A stretch of DNA of 13,468 bases. Source: Candidatus Poseidoniaceae archaeon (GTDB taxonomy: Archaea; Thermoplasmatota; Poseidoniia; Poseidoniales; Poseidoniaceae). The translations under genes were made by a program, and so were the position numbers. The stretch lies in assembly GCA_013330765.1 (NCBI GenBank), contig DUHU01000016.1, forward strand, positions 1 to 13,468. Reading direction: 5' to 3'. This document shows, piece after piece, positions 1 through 6,800 of this stretch. Under the pieces are notes generated by a model, which had not been told where the DNA came from, ran no database searches, and saw nothing but the letters and a program-made list of their open reading frames with translations. Position 1 is the stretch's first letter, and the number at the start of each line of letters is the position of its first letter.

Positions 1-1
1 T

Positions 2-700
2 GTTGAAATCCCTCTCGAAGAAGTCCCGGCTGCACAGGAACGGATCATTGGCCTGTGCCTTTCTCGCGGAAAACCGGTCATCGTGGCCACGCAGATGCTC
101 GAATCGATGGTCGACCATCCACGCCCAACACGGGCTGAGGTCAGCGATGTTGCCACGGCCATCCGCCAATTCACGAGCGCCGTGATGCTTTCGGGAGAAA
201 CGGCCACCGGTGCGTATCCGGTGGAGGCCGTCTCGACGATGGTTCGCATCGCAGAACGGGCGACATTGGCCATCGACGGCCTGCCGAGCCCTCCTGCGTT
301 GGCGATGTTCCGAAGCACGCGGGCCATCACCGGAGCGGCGGTGAAGTTGGCGGCCGACGTTGATGCGGATCGGTTGATCGTGGCCACGCAACACGGCAGT
401 GCGGCTCGTTTGATGGCCGCTCATCGTCCACGCCGTCCGATTTTGGCCATCACCAACCGGATACGCGCGCTCCGTCGGACCACCATCCTGCCCGGCGTTG
501 GCGGTCACTTGGTCGAGGAACAGCCCCGTTCACGGGACACGGTCGGTGCGGCGGTGAAGGCGATGGTTGACGCGGGCCAAATGCAACCGGGTGAAAAGGT
601 GGTTACCGTGACCGGTTCGCCCAACGCGATTCGTGGTCGGACGTCCACCATTCGGTTGGTGGGCGTCGACGACGATGGCCATCTCCGCATGCTGGAATGA
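2..700 (+). CDS. pyk: Pyruvate kinase, C-terminal part (5' end outside window)
   Basis: Pyruvate kinase transfers phosphate from phosphoenolpyruvate to ADP in the last step of glycolysis, in the cytoplasm. The reading frame is open from base 2, giving 232 codons before the TGA at 698-700; the start and most of the catalytic barrel lie upstream of the window. Visible family signatures are ATQMLESM (about 77-100), PTRAEVSDVA (about 125-154) and AVMLSGETATGAYPVEAV (about 179-232), which belong to the end of the catalytic barrel. The C-terminal domain follows (about 320-690) and includes the typical ending GSPNAIRGRTSTIRLV. An internal ATG at 83 is not a real start, because strongly conserved family sequence precedes it in frame. 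The fragment matches the family to its natural end, with no frameshift. A small hairpin directly follows the stop codon. Identity is firm; allosteric behaviour cannot be judged. Confidence 0.95.
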   Translation, partial: VEIPLEEVPAAQERIIGLCLSRGKPVIVATQMLESMVDHPRPTRAEVSDVATAIRQFTSAVMLSGETATGAYPVEAVSTMVRIAERATLAIDGLPSPPALAMFRSTRAITGAAVKLAADVDADRLIVATQHGSAARLMAAHRPRRPILAITNRIRALRRTTILPGVGGHLVEEQPRSRDTVGAAVKAMVDAGQMQPGEKVVTVTGSPNAIRGRTSTIRLVGVDDDGHLRMLE

Positions 701-714
701 GCGGATTATTCCGC
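701..714 (+). terminator. Short hairpin right after the pyruvate kinase stop codon
   Basis: GCGGA at 701-705 and TCCGC at 710-714 form a perfect 5-bp inverted repeat around a TTAT loop, beginning one base after the stop codon. A T-containing stretch (TTGTTT, 720-725) follows six bases later, but there is no clean U-tract. It could help end or stabilise the pyk transcript. Archaeal termination depends mainly on T-rich runs rather than hairpins, so a functional role is only a guess. Confidence 0.3.
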
Positions 715-720
715 CTGAGT

Positions 721-773
721 TGTTTAAACATGCAAACCTACACCTTATACCTACTAGGATGAGAAAATATCCC
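721..773 (+). promoter_or_regulatory. Candidate leaderless promoter of the giant surface-protein gene, with 10-bp palindrome
   Basis: This spacer is visibly richer in A and T than the flanking genes. TTATAC at 745-750 sits 24-29 bases before the ATG at 774. That is the usual distance of an archaeal TATA box from a transcription start, so the mRNA could begin at or very near the start codon. A second box, TTTAAA (723-728), lies inside the perfect palindrome TGTTTAAACA (721-730) and could be an alternative TATA element or an operator. No Shine-Dalgarno sequence with good spacing precedes 759 or 774, which fits leaderless initiation. Position and composition support this; no transcription start is known. 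Confidence 0.45.
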
Positions 774-887
774 ATGGACGTCAGGCTTGGGAGCAAAAAC
801 CGCGGCGTGCGGCTGCACGCAACGGGTTTGGTGCTGCTCATGCTGCTGAGCTTGGCCTCGCCCCTGCTCATGCCCACTGCGTCCGCT
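774..887 (+). other. Signal peptide of the giant surface protein
   Basis: Residues 1-38 contain a positively charged stretch (R4, K8, R10, R13), a hydrophobic core of Leu/Val/Met/Ala (about residues 16-33) and a small-residue c-region PTASA, predicting cleavage before H39. No lipobox cysteine is present and there is no twin-arginine motif, so export would be by Sec. An upstream ATG at 759 would simply lengthen the n-region. Confidence 0.8.
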
Positions 888-3800
888 CACGAAGACGCAG
901 GTGGTACCGTTTGGCCCATGAGCGGGAGCGAAGACACTGGATGGGTGAAACTCGACGCCGTCTCCACTGATGGAATCCAACCCGCGAGCGCGGATTGGAA
1001 CCTGACGTTCGCCCCCGGAGCCTCGCTTGACAACGTGTCCTTCCAGGTTCGTGTTTCAGGAGCGGACGGCATGGTCATCGATTCCCCACTGATGATTGCC
1101 GGTGGATCTGTTGGCTCCGCGCTCCTCGATTTGAGCAGCCAAGGATGGATGGGGCAGACCCTCGACCTCGACGGTGGCGACCCCTTCACTGGGCGAACAT
1201 CGACCAGCGGGCTTTCGTCAAGTTGGACGCTCCCTGGTGGCGCCACGGTAACCGACCTTGTGATCCAAGCCCTTGCACCGGCCGATCCGACGGTTTCGCT
1301 CAAGCCGTTGGCTTTCGAACCCGCGGCAAGTGCAACCCACCCCGATGACGGGAGGCTTTGGCTCGCCGTCGATGACCGTGTGCTTGTCGTCGATGCAGCC
1401 ATGTCCCCTCCCACCATTGATATCGTGGAAGTTCCAGACGTAGAGGCCATCATTGACCTCGAGGTGGACGTCGCCCACGGCCAATTGTTGGTCCTCGGCA
1501 CCGATGCAATGCACGCCATCGACCTGGCAAACGGCGGATTGATTCCGCTGCCGGACAACCAGAGCACCGTTGGAAGCGACAAGCCGATCCTTCGGCTGGC
1601 TGTCAACGGGACAGGCGATGTCATCGCCGTCGGCGATGCTTGCCTCCATCATCGCTCCGTTGACGGAACATGGTCCGTGCTCAGCGGCTGCAACACCAAC
1701 ACCTTCCCGATGGCCACCAACGCCAACGTCGTGGAAATGCAGATCTTCAACGGTCTTGTTCACGTCAGCCTCGAGGATGAAGGCGTGCTCCGGTACGACC
1801 CGGCAACGAGCACGTCGACAATTTGGACCACGGCCAACGTGCTGCATTCAGACGTCATCACCTCCATGGTCGAAATGGGGAACCAGATCCTCTTCGGGTC
1901 AGAAGACGCAGGGATTGGCCGATACAATCCCTCCCTGAACCTCTGGCAAGCCACGTGGTCCAGCGCCAACTGGCTGGCGGACGACCAAATCAACGGGCTT
2001 GAGGTGGTAGGAAGCGAATTGTGGGTGCTTGCGGGCTCCTCCATCCAGCGCTACGACATCAACTCGGGCGTGTTCACGACCCACAACGGCCCGTCGGATT
2101 TGGCGGACGCAGGCCTTGGCGGCGATGTCCCTGTCATGATGGCTTGGCCCACCGGCGGTGCGCGTGCGCCCAGCGACCACACCCTCCTCATCGGCGACGG
2201 TACGGGCACCTTCCTTCGCATGGCGCCCGGTGCAACGCCGATGGTGCTAAACGACCTCGTCTTGGCCACAAGCCCACCGATTTCGGAAATGACGGCCGTG
2301 GCCGCCTTTGGCGACCAGGTGCACGTCGGCGGTGACGACCTCATCGCCGTTTACAACGCAACACAGCGCCGATGGACGGGTGCAACGACCATCGTCGGTG
2401 TCCCGACGTCCATGGTCGCCACGGCCACCGACGTGTGGGTGGGCACCGAAGAAGATGGCCTGTACCGCATCGATGCAGCCACCGGCAACGCCCAGCAGTA
2501 CCAAGGGAGCGAAGCACGTTGGGACGCCATCGCTGGCTTGGCCGTGGACCAACGCGACGTGGTCATGACCCACGACGACGGAGGGGTCAGCGTGTGGAAC
2601 TTGACCGACTTGGCCAACGGCAATCCGCCGTGGGAAAGCGGCGTGACCGAAGACGTCCCCGCAGACGCCACCGGAGAAGTGGCCGTGCACAACCGTACCG
2701 CCTATTTCGCAAGCGAGGACGGGCTGCTCCGCCTGGAACTGGACGGTGGCCCGGCGTGGTTGGCTTCATGGGGCAGCACCGGGATCGACCAGTCGTTCTA
2801 CGCTCCAATCGTCGAATACCAAGGCGTGCTCCACTACGGCCTCTACGGGTACGGCGTGGTTCGAATCGACCTCGCCACCGGAGAAATCCTCTCTCCGCTG
2901 CTCGACGGAAACGGAAACGGTGCGAGCGGCGCCCTGCCGAGCGATGAGGTCTTCAGCATCATCGTCACCAACATCCGTGGCTCGGCAGAACTTGCCATCG
3001 GTACTCAATCCGGGGCCGTCTTGTGGGACGGGAACAGCGCCTACACCATCCCAGGCGGTCGGAATTGGGACGAGCGCCCCGGTCAGCACCTCGAATTCAT
3101 GGATTTGGGTTCGTATCTGTACGCCGCCACCAACCTCGGCGTCTGCCGCTGGCAGCTCGATGCTGGTGGGGGTTTGGACATCGACGAATGCCTCACGGTG
3201 TACGACGGCATGCCGAATTGGGCGACCTATTCCATCGGACACAACAGCACCCACATCTTTGGCGGCACCCTAAGCGGCGTCGGTGTCATCGACCGGAGTT
3301 CCTTCTCCGTGGTCGACACGTGGGAGACCCAAAGCGCAGACAACGCCCCTGTGGCCATCGTCAGCGACATCGCCTACATCGGCCTTGACGGCATTGGCGT
3401 GGCCCGCTGGGACCTCGTCAACTCAGCGTGGCTGAACCTCTGGACCTCCAGCGGCGTCCTCGACACCAACGGCATCACGGGCTTGGTGGCGGGCACGCAA
3501 GCCAACACGCTCTGGGTTGGGGGCGACGACGGTTTCCAACTCATCGACGTCATCAACTCGACCGAATTGGTTGACATCGAGAAGTCCAGTGGACTCTACT
3601 ATGACAACGGCGATCCGTACGACCTCATCATGATCGGCGACATGCTCCACTACAACCAACGCACGGCCTCCGACCGGATTTACCGCATCGACACCAGCGA
3701 TTACTCCTCAGCGACCAACTACATTGACATCGGCGTCCACCTCAACGAGGGAAGCCTCGACGTCGCGGGGATGGGCCGCATGGGCGACGTCATCGTCGCG

Positions 3801-6800
3801 AGCGCCGTCTCCAGTCAGTGGTGGAACACCGAAGGAAGCGGCGGCATCGTCCGATGGAACGCCACCAGCAACAGTTGGCTGCCCGACATTCTCCCAGACA
3901 CGTCCATTCAGGTGATGGAAGTCATGCAGGCCTCAAACGGCGACACGTGGATTCAGTATGGCGACGACGGTGTTGAGGTGCTCGACGCAAACGGCACCCA
4001 AGTGTTGGGCTGGTCCGCCAGTGAGACGCCTGACTTGCCCAACGGCCAAGGCGGCTATCCAATGGGTGGCGGCATGGTTGAATGGGGCGGAGACATCCTG
4101 TTCGCCTCCGAAGATGGCGTCGGTGCTTATGACCCGTCCGCGGGCACATGGTCGACGTATTGGTCGTCAACGAGCACCTCTGAAGTCTACGAACTTTGGA
4201 CCGACGGAAACGTCCTCTTCATCGGCGCCACCAGCGGCCAAGGCTGGAACCCTGACGGCGTGGTGATCATGGAGGACGCAAACGGCACCCAAACCACGGT
4301 GCTCTCCTCACAGGCCGGCGACTTCTCAAACGCTTATCCGATCAGCATCGAGGCATGCGACGGCATGGTCTGGACGGCCTTCTTCCAATTGTCTGGTGGC
4401 GCTCAAGTCATCGGCGTAGACCCGAACGGGGTTGCGTCAGACGTGGTCATCGACGGTCAGGACTTCGGGACCAACGCTCGACCGGCTGCTTTGGCGTGCT
4501 CAGGGACAGAATTGCACGTTGGCTTCTGGTCGGTCAGCGCTGGCGTCATCGTATGGGACCTGGCGACCAATCAGGTGGTCGACCAACTCACCAGTGCGGA
4601 CGGCATGAGCAACTCACCCGTCTACTACGACGCCATGGCGACGGTCGGGCCTGCAAGCGCTCCCTCAATCGCCGTCGGTTACGACACGAACAACGGTGAA
4701 GGTGGGTACGCCGTGTACGATGTCGCCAACCGCGCCCCCACCGTCCGAGAACAAGGCGCCCTCGTCACCACGGTGGACCGGGCCTCCAACGGGGCGGTTG
4801 TGTACGGCATCCCGGGCCTGAGTTCCGGCTACAGTCAAGTGGGCACGTGGTGGCCGCCCACCGGTGCATCCCTGATTGGAAGCCGAATCCAACTCAACTC
4901 AGGTGCCGTATCGGCTTTGGCCGGTTCGGGCACCACCCTCTACGCGGCCACGTACGACCCTGTCGCAGGGTTTGGAAGCTCCACCGGTGGCAGCGCGCTT
5001 TTGATTGGCGACGTAGCCAGCAACGGAACCCTGACGTGGACTGACGGCCATGTGATGCCCTCAGGCATGCGGGCAAGCTCGCTTGCCATTGGCAGCCAAG
5101 CCGTGCACGTTGCGACCGCCCCGAGAGGCGGTGGTAACGGCGGTGGGCAAGGCGTTGGTTTGCTGACCCTGGACGTGTCGAACGGCACGTGGTCCACGGC
5201 CAGCAACGGCCTTTCGAACGACCTCGACGGGTTGGCTTGGTACGGCAATGAACTCGTGACGGGGTTGGTCGGAGGCGGTAGTGGCGTCTCTGGCGTTCAA
5301 ATCTACGATCCTCCGACGGATGCCTTTGTGGACGGAGGCGTGCTCGGCGGTCTGCCCTCGAACACCGTTCTCGGTCTTTCTCGTTCTTCGACTTCTGACG
5401 TGGTGCACATCGCCACCGACGGAGGCGTGGGCCGGTTTGATCGAAGCCTGGACGGCTGGGACACCCCGATCACGGTCATCAACGGACTGCCCTCCAATAA
5501 CGTCGAGGACGTCGTCACGTGGTTCGACGCTTCAGGTGACGAGCACGTGCTCTTGGCCACGGACGGGGGCTTGTCGCTCTGGAACGCCTCCGCTGACCAG
5601 CTCACGATCACCTGGGACGATACCAACGGCTTGTTGGAAGCCTCCACATGGGGCCTCTTCCGAAACAGCACCGACGGCACGGTCCTGTTGGCCCACGACG
5701 GGCTTGGCTCGTCCCGTCCTGGTGCAACCGTCCTTGCTGCCGCTTCGTCGGCCGCAGGTGGATTCGTCGTTGACGACACCCACCGTTTCGACCAGCTCCC
5801 TTCCAACGACGTGACCGCCGTTGCATCGGATTGGTGGGGTCTCCACATCGCCACCGACAGCGGCACCATGACGCACTGGAACGCCCTCAACGAGGAGTTC
5901 GAAGAGGGCCTTGATCGGACACCGACCAACCAACCTGTCGAGCGAATCAGCAGCGACGGCACCACTGCAGTTCTCATGACGCAAAACGGGTTGGTCCTCG
6001 TCGAGGCCTCATCGGCGGGCCATGCTCTCCTCGCTTCTGAAACCGTGATTGGCGTTTCTGACGTTGGGCTCGATGGGACCGGCGCCATCTGGGCCACCAC
6101 CTTTGACGACGGGCTTGCCGCATGGGGCCCCCCTCCGGGTTACCAACCTGTACCGAGCGCAGCAAGCCTCCGTGCAACCCCGCTCAACCTCGGAATCGGT
6201 ACCGGCTTTGCGGACGTGACCGAATACCTGCATCCAGGAACCAGCATTGACCTGTTGGATTTGGTCGGGCTTCCCTCGTTGGCCCTGCCAAACGGAACCG
6301 CAGGGACGCTGACCCCCACGGCGCTCCCGTTGGTGTTCAGTTCCACCACGCAAGGTGCAGCTGTATGGGCCTCGACCGACCTGCTGCTGTGGAACGGAAC
6401 CTTCGAGATGGCAGACGATGCGTTCGTTAACCGCTTGCAAGCCGCGGTCGACACCGGTCGCATGCTCAACGGCAACCTCACCGTCGAAGGGCAATTGTTC
6501 AGCCCCGTCAATGGCTCCATGGAAGTGCGCCTCATCTACGACTGGAGCCGGACGGAAACCCCCGTTGAATTGCTCGACCTCAGCGACCGCCCCGACGATG
6601 GTGGGAGTGCGCTGCGCGCATCATGGTCGCTGGTTCACGACGAAGATTTTGCTCGCTACCTCCTCTACCTCAAGCCCGGCGGATGGGCCGTACCTCCCAC
6701 CGCTGCCGAACTTCAAACGTCCAACCTCCAACCTGACGCCGCCATCGCACTCCACAGCCGCCTCCAAGCGGACGTGTTCACCGCAGGCGGTGAACCGTTG

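Noticed and set aside
633..758. Extension of the giant gene upstream to an ATG at 633
   Set aside because: It would overlap the conserved 3' end of pyruvate kinase and place more than 40 non-conserved residues before a good signal peptide; 774 (or 759) fits better.
5303..6100. A 265-codon minus-strand open frame
   Set aside because: It is antisense to the clearest LPSN propeller blades and has no features of its own.
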